Part shown: in pieces, positions 1 to 11,251 of the stretch
How the letters are laid out: each line of letters begins with the position of its first letter
Numbering within the stretch: position 1 is the stretch's first letter
NCBI GenBank assembly: GCA_024811115.1
Contig: JAKOGH010000645.1
Location: forward strand, 186,001-250,000
Direction of reading: 5' to 3'
DNA from: Terana coerulea
Lineage: Eukaryota > Basidiomycota > Agaricomycetes > Polyporales > Phanerochaetaceae
DNA: 64,000 nt
Translations under genes and position numbers: made by a program
The notes under the pieces: generated by a model
Seen by the model: the letters and a program-made list of their open reading frames with translations, nothing else
Told to the model about the DNA's origin: nothing
Database searches by the model: none

Positions 1-1128
1 CAGCGAAGACGAAGCCAGGCGCGACTGGTTGCAGGCTATCAACAACGGGGATTGTGGATGGGGCTCACACGTGCCCGAGCTATCAAAGACTACCTGACTC
101 AGTTCACCTCGATCAGTCTCTCTATGGCCGAGTCGGACTTCTCAGTCGCGGTACGCTCGTCGTGTATCTGCCTCGAGCAAGCTTTTACTTACTCTTGTTA
201 TGTAAAAGTCGAAATGAAGGACAGTGCATGATCAACACGGACCTTGCGCACAGCGAGGTTACCCAATCACCGGAACTCTGCAGGAGCGGAAGCTTTGCTG
301 TCGAATATGACCAGATGCTCTCGGTGAACTTGCAAGACAAGGAAGACCGGTAGTCGATACATCGCCTCTGTATCTCGACGAACAATCTGAGTTCGAACTT
401 ACATGATACGCCTCCTTGTTGACAGCTGCGTCTGATGAGCTCTGCAGACGATGTTCATATATCACGGGTAACCTACCTGCGTACGAGCTTGCACCAGCAG
501 GAAACGTGCGACGACATCTGACCATGTTTCAGAACCTTCTTATCTGTGCAAATGCTGATTTTTCTGAGTGTGGCCAACAAAAACATATGCTAATGGTCTG
601 CGCGAAAGCTTACTTGAGGAGTCGCATTGCCATTCGTAAGTCGTTCCCACCCTGGCGGTAGCAGCATGCTAACCATCACTACGTTTCAGCTCTGCCTATG
701 GACTGGCCTAGACCTACGCCCATGCTGTCCTCTGAGTGGCACAATCACAGTGCGTACATTACACATGCATAGCCCTCGAGGCGTTCCTCAGTCGCATCCA
801 CGTACGCGCAATTTGGCATCGAGTCCCGCCCGTGATCGATGTGATTCTGGGTTGTTCGCAGGTTCCCACCCGAAGTCTTGGTATTTACCGACCCCTTGAT
901 GGCTGCCATCAGCGGTTTCAGCAAGCTTGGCGGCGCACAATAAATAGGACCGCACGATGAGGTGAGTTCTGCATACTCTGGCAGTATCTCCATCCCGCTC
1001 TTTCTTCTTCGAACGATACTCTGGTAGTATCCCTTTGGTTTTTTGCACGTCTTCATTTGTCACGACCCTCGCGCACTTCTTCACGCCGTCTTTTACGACT
1101 CACGTCCTCAAACATCCATCTATTCACG
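1..1128. other. Left edge, no resolved gene
   Basis: A short open stretch at the very edge (about 3-153, plus strand) ends at a plausible GTACGC donor and could be the last exons of a gene lying mostly outside the window, but no family is recognisable and no consistent downstream exon was found. The 160 bp before the next gene contain two near-identical 15-mers, TACTCTGGCAGTATC (about 977) and TACTCTGGTAGTATC (about 1017), in a pyrimidine-rich stretch that is probably its promoter and 5' leader. Confidence 0.3.
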
Positions 1129-2065
1129 ATGTTCACCCTCCGTTCATTCCTTGTTCTGGCCCTCGCTGCCACCACTGTGCTGGCTGCCCCCGCCAATGAA
1201 GTCGTCCTCGAGGCGCGGTCGAAGAGCATGAAGATCTGCGGTGTCAGCTTCCACGACAAGAACGTCTGGGACCGCTGCTCGTTCGATGAAGTCTACTCAC
1301 TCAAGGACAAGCACGATATCAACAAGGAGAAGCTGGACAAGGTGAGCGCACAGTTCCAGGGCTCTTGCAATAGCCAGGCTAACGTCCTCACAGAAGAAGG
1401 TTGGCAAGGACTACCGCTGCGGTACGCGCTTACACTTTTCGTACTCAAATGCACGTATATTGACATGTTATCTTCGCAGAGCACATTGTCGAGGTCCAGG
1501 TCCTCCGGAAGGTTGCGGACGAGTCCAAGCTCTGCGACATCATTGACCAGATGCACAAGCTTGACAAGCACACGACCGCCTGGAAGCTGCTCGAGCCCGC
1601 GTTCAACACCATCCACCACCAGCCGAACGTTGTCTTCCTGTCCCGCAAGGTCCACGACCACGTAAGCCCTCATGCCCATGTGTGCTCCGCTTTGAACTGC
1701 GCGCTGACCCCCTCCGCAGAAGAAGAAGGTGACCGAGCGCGTGCTCAAGGACAGCAAGCAGAAGGACAAGGACATGGACAAGGCTGTCAAGAACTTCCTC
1801 GGCCAGGTCAGCGGCTCGGGCAACACCGTCGCGTCGAACCTGGACAAGAACATCGCGGACATCATCAGCAAGGCGAAGGACGCGGTCAAGGACGAGTCAA
1901 AGGACAAGAAGAAGCACGACGACAAGCTGCAGAAGGCTTTGGTGCGTCGTCTCCCTCCTTGACAGTTTCGTCAAGCTGACCAGCATTCCCCGCTCTCGCT
2001 AGGATGAGTACAAGAGCTCGGTTACCGTCAATGACTTCTGGCAGAAGGAGCTCAAGGCTTTGTAG
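1129..2065 (+). CDS. Small secreted Lys-rich protein
   Basis: Five exons (1129-1341, 1394-1421, 1480-1661, 1720-1941, 2003-2065) join in frame to a 235-residue protein; all introns are GT-AG and 52-61 nt long. The start is the first ATG before a clear signal peptide (MFTLRSFLVLALAATTVLA, cleavage near APA), followed by a possible KEX2-type site near EAR. The mature part holds a few Cys and a C-terminal half very rich in Lys and Asp (KDKDMDK, KDKKKHDDK) that is predicted to be helical. No catalytic motif is visible. Small secreted proteins of this kind are common in basidiomycetes and many are of unknown function. It is therefore called a secreted protein of unknown role. Secretion is well supported; anything beyond that would be a guess. 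Confidence 0.8.
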
Positions 2066-2970
2066 CTCACTGTCTCACACTTTGTATTCTTGGCAAATTA
2101 ACGTGCATAAAACCGGATGGCCGTAGGTGTGATGAGGAACCGGCAGCGAAGCTAACTCAGATTGTGGTTTTGCGAGATCTGGGGCCATTCGAGGGGCGAC
2201 CGACGACCACTTGCCTCCAGAAACCCCGTATCAGTGGTGGTTTGGTGTTGTCCCAGTGTGATTGCCAGTAACTACTTATAGCTGTAATCTAGGTAGATGC
2301 AGAAGATTGCTGGTCCTTTTGCTGGATACCATCCGCGCTCCCCACGGTCAAATTGTGCGCTGTTCCTGTTGCGTCTCATTCCCCTCACCATGTCTGCTAT
2401 TTCTTTACATCAGTTCGTGCATCTGCGAGGTTACTGCCTACATTATGCACTTCGTGCCGAAGTGTTAACCCCAATTTACCGCGCTCTGCTCTCCGGGAAT
2501 TTTAATCAAGGTCACGTTGGCATTAGGGGGTTTATATGCATGAGGGGCGGGGCAGCTGCTCTAAGTTTTCTCCGAATCATTATCGGGTGACTCCCGGATT
2601 GCGAGGCCTCGTATCGGGCCCTGCTGCATGAAGTGCGATCATACAATTCTTCGAAGTATAACGCCTATCACACCGGATGGCGCTTGTCACAGCCGTGAAT
2701 TGAACAGTGGATGGTGGCCATGGCCACTACTAACTGACTGAAACATGTAGTAGTCCAACAACACCACTACAGAAAGAGTATCTTTGACCATTTTTGGTCA
2801 GGACTCAGTTGACAGTTGAGAGTCGAAAGTCAAGAAGAAATCGGACAACGGACACCGACGGACTGGCCGCATGACACAATGACAGCCGAGCGGCGAGATC
2901 CGGACGAACCAGAGGTTGGTCAGCGGTGCTACTCATGAGAGGCAAAAAAAAACCAATTGCCATTTCTCAT
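2066..2970. other. Intergenic, no gene seen
   Basis: The stretch holds the 3' flank of the secreted-protein gene and then sequence without credible exons. The last 40 bp, read on the minus strand, are the 3' flank of the tRNA gene: a T-run terminator followed by TTTTTGCCTCTCATGAG, which is also found behind the second tRNA gene at about 9555. Confidence 0.4.
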
Positions 2971-3044
2971 TGGCCCCTACAGGGGTCGAACCTGTGACCT
3001 TGGCGTTATTAGCACCACGCTCTAACCGACTGAGCTAAGAGGCC
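2971..3044 (-). tRNA. tRNA-Ile (anticodon AAT)
   Basis: The 74-nt sequence folds into a complete cloverleaf. The acceptor stem GGCCTCT pairs with AGGGGCC and is followed by discriminator A. The D-loop is AGTCGGTTAG, the anticodon loop CTAATAA gives anticodon AAT (read as IAT), and the T-arm carries GGTTCGACCCC, which is also the B box. There is no intron, and CCA is not encoded. A run of T a short way downstream on the minus strand is the Pol III terminator. It is identical to the gene at 9461-9534. Confidence 0.96.
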
Positions 3045-3944
3045 TTGTCAATCCCCGCCATGAATAAGTCTAAATACACAAAGTCAAATTTTTGAGATGG
3101 CCAATCGAGCCTCAGCGGCTCAGCCTGAGCGTGGCACTTGCGCAACGTTCAATGCTACTCCAGGCCATAAACCTCGCTCGAGTCGGCCACGTCTCCTCAT
3201 TAGAAGTATCCGAGGCCGCATGCTGGTATCATGTGTCAGACTAAATTGAAGGTGCGTTCCAGCAAATTTTAACGTGTCCCAGCACCAGTACCAGTTTCCA
3301 ACCTGAACGGTGACTTCAAGAGCTACGGTATGCACTGGTGGTACTGGCGGTGCGGCGGGCTCACTGGCTCCAGTATGACCACAGTAACAAGAAAAGCAAC
3401 GAGTAGCAGGTCATGCCAATGTCGGGACGGCTCCCATGTTCAGCCATACTGATGTCGACAGAGTAGCAGTACTATGATCATACTAGGCTGGCCTCCGAAT
3501 ACTCGCTATCGAGCAAGTCTCAGTAAACCAACCCGGGTTCTCGAACTCGATTGGTGCTACGCTCTGTAGAGGCTATGCATGCATATAAACGGATGATAAA
3601 TGGATACCGCGCACCGTACTTGTGTTTCCACGATCTTCGGCACAGGCATGCACTTCCACTGCACCCTGAATTGCATTGCTTACTGCGTGATCCCTAGATA
3701 TGCCAACCACTAGATTAAGTCCATCGATGGAAGCAGTATTTGACAGGCAAATAGCATTACAATACACCGTCATCAACGTAAGGCGTGAGGCTCAGCTTGG
3801 GCTGTGCGAACCTAATATACTGAAGATAATCTGCATTGCAAATGATCAGCTGGCCCGCATCCTTATAACAGGCGACACCGATAGGCGAATTCCTCCTTGC
3901 CTCTGTGAAGACTTGTAAGTTTCCCGTGACCGCCGTCCGACCTG
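3045..3944. other. Intergenic, no gene seen
   Basis: No exon set with coding character was found. Short open frames such as 3700-3918 lack homology and sensible splice partners. The 5' exon of the following gene, if it survives, should lie near the right end of this stretch. Confidence 0.3.
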
Positions 3945-5378
3945 GTGTCCGACGGAGACAACGGCACTCGGCGAGGCAGGCTGTATGCGCGTTTACTCGA
4001 CTACGCTCAGCTTGCCACGAGCCTCGTCACGTCCATTGCCGATGGGCCCCTGAACGTCCCGGTCTTGAAGGGCGCTGCGGACTTGGTCAACAAGATCATT
4101 GTCATCGCCCAGGTACGTGGTACAGCTAGAGTCACGCCGGGCGGAGTCAGCGAGGGATGGGATGGCTGATGATCCGTGCTTGTGTATTAGACCGCGAAGG
4201 ACAACCAGGACGCATGCGACGGCCTCGTCCAGCAGGTGGCCGACCACTTCAGCGTCATCACTGATGGCTTAAGGGAAAGAGCCACGAAGACATCGGTGCT
4301 ACGTTCCATACGAACATCATTGCGTTCACCGAGTAGGCCGCTTCGCTTGATTTGAGATGTGTCTGGGCTCATAGGCCATTCCCGATCACCGCAGTGAGCT
4401 ACACAAGACGCTCGAATTCGTCGAGCGGATGGCGTCGCCTACTCGGAAGTACGCCGGCAAGTTCTTGAACCATGCCGGTGACAAACGCGACATTGAGGGA
4501 CAGAAGATGAAGCTGACTGACGCTTTTACTCGTCTTAACGTGCGTTCATAAGCCTCGATTCCCCCTTTTTTTGCTGACGTGTTGTAGCTTTCGAGCATCA
4601 TCGGAGTCCAAGTGCAGCTCCAGGAGCTCTCCGGCAAAGTGAGCAAGCTGCAGTCGATGGTTTCGGTGAGCCTCCCATGCAATGTTACTTAGCAGCGGGA
4701 GGGTGTAGCACTCACTTTGTCCACGCAGACTGGATTTGCCTCCGTAAAGTCGCAGTTCAGCAGCTTCGGCGAGCGCATTTACAAGAAGTGCAATCACCAT
4801 GAAACGCACGCTTATGCTCACCACGCTTGCGGCTGCTTCAACTGCAGGCACTTTATATGCCCTGAGTAATACTTCTTACTGCCAACCCCTTCACGAAGAG
4901 TGCTGATTCATATTCAGGTCGTGTGGCGTACCGCGCATTTGCCATCTCGGCACACGTTGTGCCTTCTTCGACGGCAGTCACTTGGGCTACAACATGTTGG
5001 CACTCAGTCGCTACTTGCCCAAGTTCAACTACTTCTTCCCTTACCTGCATCATGGTTTTGGAAGTGGAAAATTTACCAACCCCTACGTATCCACAGGTAA
5101 CCTTTGCACGGTCTACAAGCCGGTAGTGCAGCCGGAGGAGGAGAATGTCAATACCGGAGAGGATAAGAATCAGCACATTCACGGACTGGGCGGCAGCGAC
5201 AACGGAGGTACGCATTTGTGGATCATCGAATTCAGAGGTGGAGTCAATAACTGAACATTTGACAGGCAGAACGGCAGGCGGAGACGCTTTCGGAGGTGGT
5301 ATCACCGTCGATGATGATAATCCGCCGCCGCTGTGCGCCGCCGCAGGCGAAGTGAATTCTATTGAATGTCAGACCTAG
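3945..5378 (+). pseudogene. MLKL-NTD-like helical protein, frameshifted
   Basis: Seven exons can be traced: about 3945-4112, 4191-4332, 4395-4539, 4588-4665, 4729-4865, 4918-5207 and 5266-5378. The first four encode a helical region of the type seen at the N-terminus of many agaricomycete proteins and related to the MLKL/HeLo-like four-helix bundle (LKGAADLVNKIIVIAQ, then LHKTLEFVERM and QLQELSGKVSKLQ). The rest is unusual: a Cys/His-rich stretch (CNHHETHAYAHHACGC, then CRHFIC and CGVPRICHLGTRC), an aromatic segment and a Gly/Asp-rich tail. Around 4268 one base is missing between DG and LKGKSHED, so the frame breaks inside exon 2. No ATG is in frame at the 5' end; the open frame begins near a GTG. 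It is either a pseudogene or a gene with a sequencing error and an unseen first exon. The domain match is from memory of the family and is moderate. Confidence 0.55.
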
Positions 5379-6495
5379 TCTGTCTCCAAGATTCACTAAC
5401 CCGACGCTACTCTGAACGGTCATTTCGGCACGGTCACTCGCACAGGCAAACATGAACGGAATGTGATACCCCCTCGTCAGGCCCAGTTATACGTTTCAAC
5501 CGTCCTCGTAGGCTTCTGAACTGCCCCGCTTCTAGTTTCTCTACTTTATGCTCTGTTTCCATCTCCAAATGGTGTCTGATCTCGCTTTTTCAGCGTCTTA
5601 TTGCGTGCTTTGTAGCCTCAGTCTCAGATTATCCGTGACATGTAGTCATTTAGATTATTACCTGACGAACATAGCTTCACTGGCAACCAAACCGCTACAA
5701 AGCAGTGAGCAAACGTTTCTGCACCAGTACGTATTTCCCTGTAGTAGGGCCTCTGGCCAACAACCACTGGTGCATGTACGTACCAACCGCTGGTAGCTGC
5801 TCGAATCATTCGCAGCCATTTAGAGCCTGCGTTACGGAATCCGTATGTCTTTGTGGCGCGGAAACTTCCGTTCGAACATAGTACGGGGGTAACGGCGCGC
5901 CAGGTCCGGAACCTCCTAAACTCACACCATCACCATCAACTTTCCGCAGCGGCCTCATACACGCCTCTCGCACGGCCATGACGTCGTTGACTACGTCTTC
6001 GCCTTTGGGGTATGCTGGGTTCAGCCAGACAACGTACGGAAGCAACCATTACTGGTCCCTTTGTCTCACGGTTTGCGGCAGAGCTCGGTGGCAGAGCGCC
6101 AGCTCAGCAGCAAGGAGTCGATATGAAGGCATGCTATTTACAGCACAAGGAGCATGAGGCGAGATAAAGCCGTCGGAGGCAACCGAGAAGGCCGCTTTGG
6201 AGACGCTGGAAGAACAACAGGCAAGTCGAGTGTCTCGGCAGTCAAAGACATTCACAGCTCGCAGGGCTACAAACGTAACATATAAGATTATGGAATAGGA
6301 GGGGCAGCCTAGCAATCAGCATCTGGGTTCTCCGCATTCTTTGAAGGCTCGCTTTCCCAGGCGAAACTCCGGATCCGAAGGCTTCTTGTAATTATTCTCG
6401 CACCGTCATGGAACCTTGTCGTGCCTTTTCGTGCGTGCGAACGCGCGGTCGCCCCCTTCTCGACGCCATCACCCCCGACGTGCTCTTCGACGACC
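5379..6495. other. Intergenic, no gene seen
   Basis: Only short overlapping open frames on both strands are present, with no splice-consistent set and no recognisable domain. The right end is the presumed promoter of the KRE6/SKN1-like gene. An out-of-frame upstream ATG at 6408 precedes the chosen start and could act as an upstream open frame. Confidence 0.3.
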
Positions 6496-8846
6496 ATGAT
6501 GACCCCCGACGAGGCCGACTTCTGCCTAAGGGTCAACTCGCTCTCTGAGATCGACGCCAACCTCAGGCGGCCCCGGCCGCGGTACTTCGATACACAGCGA
6601 GATTCGGGCTCGTCAAGCACCTCCTTGCCGTCATCGTCGTCCCACACCGACTCTCGTCCGCTCTCGTTCCCGGGCCCGCCAAAACGCTTCACGATAGGCA
6701 CCTACGAGAGCTATGGGAGCTCAGGCGACCTCGACTCGCCGTACTACGGCGCCACACGACCTCTTTCCCTAAGCTACGAGGCGAGTCCTGATTATCGTCG
6801 ACTTGGCTCGTACTCACGCGTCTCGCATGCAGTACACGCTCCCTTCCGACCCCTCTACATGGGGTTCCGAGTTCATGAAAGAGTACAAGGAGGAGGACGA
6901 TGCGATGCATGAGCCAGATCCAAAAGAAAAGCGCGGCAAGATAGAACGCGGGGAATTCGTCATGTCGTGGAGGGCGTTCTGGAACCTTGGCATGCTGCTT
7001 CTGGTCATAACATGTCTCCTCGGTCTACTGTGAGTGCCTTGACTTCAATCGCGCGGGGGCTTTAGTGGAGCATGATCTGGCACGACTCTGGCAAGGATAA
7101 TGTCGAACGCCCTCCAGAATTGTGGCAGAGCCCTGCTAGAGTCCTGCCAGAAATGCGCACTGTGACCGCCGTTAAGTTCATTCACCTACAAGCATGCTAA
7201 TAAAGCGCAACACAACAGTGCCGGGTATCCCATTGTCACTTTCGCAACCAGGAAGCAGCTGTCATTGTTGGGCATCAACGGGACCGGCCAGGCTCCTGTT
7301 CTGCAGGGTCGCTTCACTCTCATCGATTCAGACACGCCGCAAGATGCGTACACCATGCAGTCACCCACCGAGCCTGGAACACAGCTCGAGCTCGTCTTCT
7401 CTGACGAGTTCAACACCCCGAACCGCACCTTCTACCCCGGAGACGACCCGTACTGGGAGGCCGTCGACCTCCACTACTGGGCAACCAACAACCTCGAATG
7501 GTACGACCCCGCGTCGATCACGACCGAAGACGGAAGTCTTGTGATCACCCTCATGGAGAAGCAGACACACGACCTCAACTACCAAGGCGGCATGCTCACC
7601 AGCTGGAACAAGTTCTGCTTCACGGGCGGGTACGTCGAGACGCGCGTGCAGCTGCCCGGCGTGAGCAACATCGCCGGGCTCTGGCCCGCCATCTGGACGA
7701 TGGGCAACCTCGGCCGCGCCGGCTACGGCGCGACGCTCGAGGGCATGTGGCCGTACACGTACGACGCCTGCGACGTCGGCACCGTCGCGAACCAGTCCAT
7801 AAACGGGAACCCGCCCGCCGCGCTCGTCAACGGCGACCAGGGCAAGGGCGGCGTGCTGTCGTACCTGCCCGGGCAGAAGCTCTCGCGCTGTACGTGCGGT
7901 GGGCAAGACCACCCTGGGCCGAAGCACGGAGACGGGTCGTTCGTCGGTCGCGCGGCGCCGGAGATTGACGTCTTTGAGGCGCAGGTCACGAACGGTGCGC
8001 CTGGTGAAGACCACACGAGCGGTCCGTTGACAGGCCAGGTCTCACAGAGTGCACAATGGGCTGTAAGTTGCACTATTATGTTGCGCGACCTTCTTTGATG
8101 CTCATCCGTCGCTCTTGTAGCCGTTCAATGCAGGCTACCTCTGGGAAAACACGCCGGACAACGAGATCATCCCAAACCCTGACATCTCCATCCAAAACAC
8201 GTTCATCGGCAGCGCGACGCAGCAGGCGACGTCCGTCGTCACGAACACCAACCCGCAGTGCTACGAGTACCCCGACCCGGCGTTTGTGCCCGTCGCCGTG
8301 CCCGGCGCGCAGCTGCCCGCGCAGATACCGGGTGCCGCCCGCGGGCTCGGGGTGCTACGCGACGTACGGGGTGGAGTACCGCGCCGGCTTCGACGACGCG
8401 TACATCTCGTGGTGGGCGAACAACCAGATGGCGTGGCGCATCAACGCCGCGGGTGTCGGGCCCGACACGGCGACGCAGATCTCGGCGCGGCCCGTCCCAC
8501 AGGAGCCCATGGTGCGTCCCCAGTCGTCTCAGTCTCACGCGACGTGGCCTGACAGTTCGGAACGCACGCCGTCTTTTTGCAGTATCTGATCGCGAACCTG
8601 GGCATGTCGTTCAACTTCGGCGCGATCGACCTCGCGCACATCCCGTTCCCCGTGCACCTGCGCGTCGACTACATCCGCGTGTACCAGCCCGCGGACGCGC
8701 GCAACGTCGGGTGCGACCCGAAGGACTTCCCGACCGCGGCGTATATCGAGGAGCACATCGAGGCGTACACGAACCCGAACCTCACGACGTGGCGCGGCGA
8801 CTATGGGCAGCCGTGGCCGCTGAACTCGTTTCTGGGCCAGTGCTAG
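6496..8846 (+). CDS. KRE6: KRE6/SKN1-family beta-glucan synthesis protein (GH16)
   Basis: Six exons (6496-6780, 6833-7029, 7219-8062, 8121-8276, 8335-8511, 8583-8846) give a 640-residue type II membrane protein. The order is a Ser/Arg-rich cytosolic N-terminus, the family motif WGSEFMKEYKEEDDAMHEPDP, one transmembrane helix (about WNLGMLLLVITCLLGLL) leading into AGYPIV, then a lumenal GH16 domain. The catalytic motif EIDVFE is intact, with conserved GLWPAIWTMGNLGR upstream and RVDYIRVYQP near the end. KRE6/SKN1 proteins act in the secretory pathway in beta-1,6-glucan assembly of the fungal wall. Intron 1 has a GC donor (GCGAGT) and is required to join the frames. The 58-nt intron 8277-8334 has a weak donor but restores the CYEY..GCYATYG alignment. 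The length is slightly below yeast Kre6 (about 720 residues). Confidence 0.93.
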
Positions 8847-9191
8847 ACCTCAGCGCTCAGCGCCCATTGCTTCTGCCCACACTCCATTGCTTTGCTTTGT
8901 GATATAGACTATCATCTCGACGACATACCCACGACCCACTCGTTTTCTGTATACCACCCGCTCTCTTTCTTCAGCTTTATATGTGCTAGTAAAGACATCA
9001 TAGACGCTTTTTGTACACGTACTGTCTGTTTGTGTGTAGCACTTGACCTCGCGAGCGGATGCATCCCGCTACTGTCTCTTGCATTATTATATCGTAGACT
9101 ATTTCAGAGCTTTGCACGGCTGGTAGCGTAGAAACCCATTTTACATCGTCCAGGCTGGGTATGGAACTGTAGGATTGTCAAGGCGATTCAA
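8847..9191. other. 3' flank, no gene
   Basis: This is the 3' untranslated region and flank of the KRE6-like gene. It is pyrimidine-rich and contains no credible exon. It ends at the GATTCAA that precedes the dispersed repeat. Confidence 0.35.
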
Positions 9192-9192
9192 C

Positions 9193-9369
9193 ACTAGATA
9201 CGTGCCGGCTCCGCCGCCAAAAACCTTGCTTGGGTTTGTACAGGTGTACACGTGTGCTGATTAAGCAGGACGACGGCGAGGAAGGGAACGGCCGTGGGAA
9301 AGGATGGGCGTCAGGCAAATGCCGGTAGGACGAAAAGTGGCTTCACATTAAAGGTTTCACAGTTACCTT
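9193..9369 (+). repeat. Dispersed repeat copy 1 (177 bp)
   Basis: This stretch is almost identical to the reverse complement of 59380-59555, differing at only a handful of positions. It runs from ACTAGATACG to CAGTTACCTT. It is flanked by the 7-bp direct repeat GATTCAA (9185-9191 and 9381-9387), compatible with a target-site duplication around a 189-bp insertion. It has no coding capacity and no recognisable Pol III boxes. It sits about 80 bp upstream of a tRNA gene, a common landing zone for retroelements. Confidence 0.75.
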
Positions 9370-9460
9370 GCAAGCAAGGTGATTCAAGCTCAAGCTCTGC
9401 ACCATTGCGCAGTGATGCGCAATGGCTGGTTGTTATATACATGACATACATGCTATGCAA

Positions 9461-9534
9461 GGCCTCTTAGCTCAGTCGGTTAGAGCGTGGTGCTAATAAC
9501 GCCAAGGTCACAGGTTCGACCCCTGTAGGGGCCA
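9461..9534 (+). tRNA. tRNA-Ile (anticodon AAT), second copy
   Basis: The sequence is identical in all 74 nt to the tRNA gene at 2971-3044 but lies on the opposite strand 6.4 kb away. It has the same cloverleaf, anticodon AAT and T-arm. A TTTTT terminator follows at about 9556, within the shared 3' flank TTTTTGCCTCTCATGAG, so the duplication that made the pair included some downstream sequence. Confidence 0.96.
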
Positions 9535-9782
9535 TCACAAGCTGCTGCCAGCTGTTTTTGCCTCTCATGAGCTGACTGTTCTTGCCGCCGAGTCTTGACT
9601 CTTGACTGTCGAGTCTCGACTGACCAAGAAATTAGAATGATTAAATATGCTCTTTTCGTGGTGGTGTTGTTAAACTTAGAGTCTTGGAGTCTTGGTCCGA
9701 CCACCCACTGTTATAGTCTAGTGCTTGCCACCTGGTAGTAGTTGGTACTACAAGAGGACCCCGGCTGCTCGTAGTAGGGAAT

Positions 9783-10636
9783 GTCCGCCTATTCTGTAAC
9801 CTCGATTTCCCAACATGGGTAGGCCTCAAGGAGCACTATGTTCAGAGCCCGAGGCATTTCTACTGCCAACGGTGCAGCGAGTACTTCGACAATATTGAGG
9901 ATCTCGAGGACCACTATGATGATAGACACTACTACTGCCAGGCTTGTAACAAGGTAAGTGAACTTGTTAGCCTTGTGCATCGGGTCCCGCTCATTTTCTG
10001 TAGATCTTCGACTCTGAGCTTGGCCTTCATGAGCACAATCGCCAGAAGCACTTCTACTGCATCTCATGCAAGAAGCTGTTCCGAAACCAGAACGCCCTCA
10101 ACTACCACCTCAACTCGTCCGTTCACCAGCTCAGGACGCACGAATGCCCAGGGTACGGCTGCAACAAAGCCTTCCTCACCCGCGCCGACCTCGTGAAGCA
10201 CAGGAAGTCCAACACGTGTTCGTCGGGCATCACGCGCCAGAAGCTCAACGACGGCGTCGCCAGGCTCGACCAGCAGCGCGTCTTCACGGACCCGAGCCGC
10301 CTCATCGCGGGCCCCGGCGGGTACTACCACGGGCCAGTCGTCCAGGACCGGTGGGCCACCGAGGACTCGTGGAACGGCTACGCGTGGGAGTGCGTGCTCT
10401 GCCACAAGACGTTCCGCACGCTCCCAGCCCTGAACGCGCACCTCAAGAGCCCGGCGCACGACGACAAAATCTTCCGCTGCCCGTCTCGGTTCAGCGGGTG
10501 TGGCATCACGTTTACCACCCTGAGCGCCCTTGTGCAGCATGTGGAAAGCGACCGTTGTGGCGTTCACAGATTCGTCGGACAGATGCACGGTGCTCTCGAT
10601 TCGATTGGTCCAAGGATGATCACCTATTCGATTTGA
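9783..10636 (+). CDS. C2H2 zinc-finger protein (5' end unresolved)
   Basis: Two exons are clear (about 9783-9953 and 10004-10636, joined by a GTAAGT..TAG intron). The protein carries six C2H2-type fingers, in order CQRC..HYDDRH, CQAC..HNRQKH, CISC..HLNSSVH, CPGYGC..HRKSNTC, CVLC..HLKSPAH and CPSRFSGC..HVESDRC; the first residues FCNLDFPTWVGLKEHYVQSPRH look like a seventh finger that has lost its first Cys. Arrays of this kind are frequent in agaricomycetes and are presumed nucleic-acid binding. No ATG is in frame upstream before a TAG at 9714, so a first exon is missing from the model or the gene is truncated. It is convergent with the glyoxal oxidase gene. Confidence 0.75.
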
Positions 10637-11251
10637 CAAACGTGTGTACCACCTCTTTTTCGACTTATGGTTTGCTTCTTGCCGTTGAACTATGAACATT
10701 ATGGTCGGGATTTAATTGGTAGCTGTAGTATTTAGAGCCAGTACTGTAATGGGGCTGTCGTCTGACGTTTGGGGATTCTATGGACAGTGACTGGAGTGAT
10801 CTCTGCCCTTCTACATTTATTTTGGTCCACGCATCCATTTTTGCGCCTACTGCAAACAGCTCAGCCTGAACACACCGATGACCAGAGCAGAGTTTTGGAG
10901 TGAGTACAAGGTTCACATAGCAAGTGCTACGACAACAATCTATAGACGACGATGTGTGTGCGACATTGTACTGCAATAATGTTTAGTCCAATAATAGAGT
11001 CCAGTCCATAAGGTATACACGACGCCCAAAATACCACGAAAAGACCGATGTGGATAAACGATGGGAAGATTACTAAAATCTAGTCCGTAAGCGATACGCT
11101 GTATCGCGTAAGAAGAGCGGTAGAGGTTGGCTTGTGATGAAGGTCGTAGGGGGGCGTAAACGAGGGACACGAGACTTGATGTGACGAGGTTGCAACTCGT
11201 GCGAGGTTTATGCTGCAAAGGCGAAGCCGACAATGAGTAAACACAACGGCA
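10637..11251. other. Convergent 3' region, no gene
   Basis: This is the shared downstream region of the C2H2 gene and the minus-strand glyoxal oxidase gene. The short open frames on the minus strand have no splice partners and no recognisable domain. Confidence 0.35.

Noticed and set aside
970..1031. Duplicated TACTCTGG.AGTATC as an operator
   Set aside because: Only two copies, no known factor; could be chance in a promoter, so only mentioned.
7361..8014. 217-codon minus-strand frame
   Set aside because: Antisense shadow of the main GH16 exon, without splice sites or domain.
8277..8334. Possible frameshift in KRE6 instead of an intron
   Set aside because: A 58-nt GT-AG intron restores the frame and removes residues that do not fit the Kre6 alignment, so an indel is not needed.
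8258..8902. 214-codon Arg/Ala-rich frame in the KRE6 region
   Set aside because: GC-rich shadow frame of the GH16 exons; the real frame has the RVDYIRVYQP motif.
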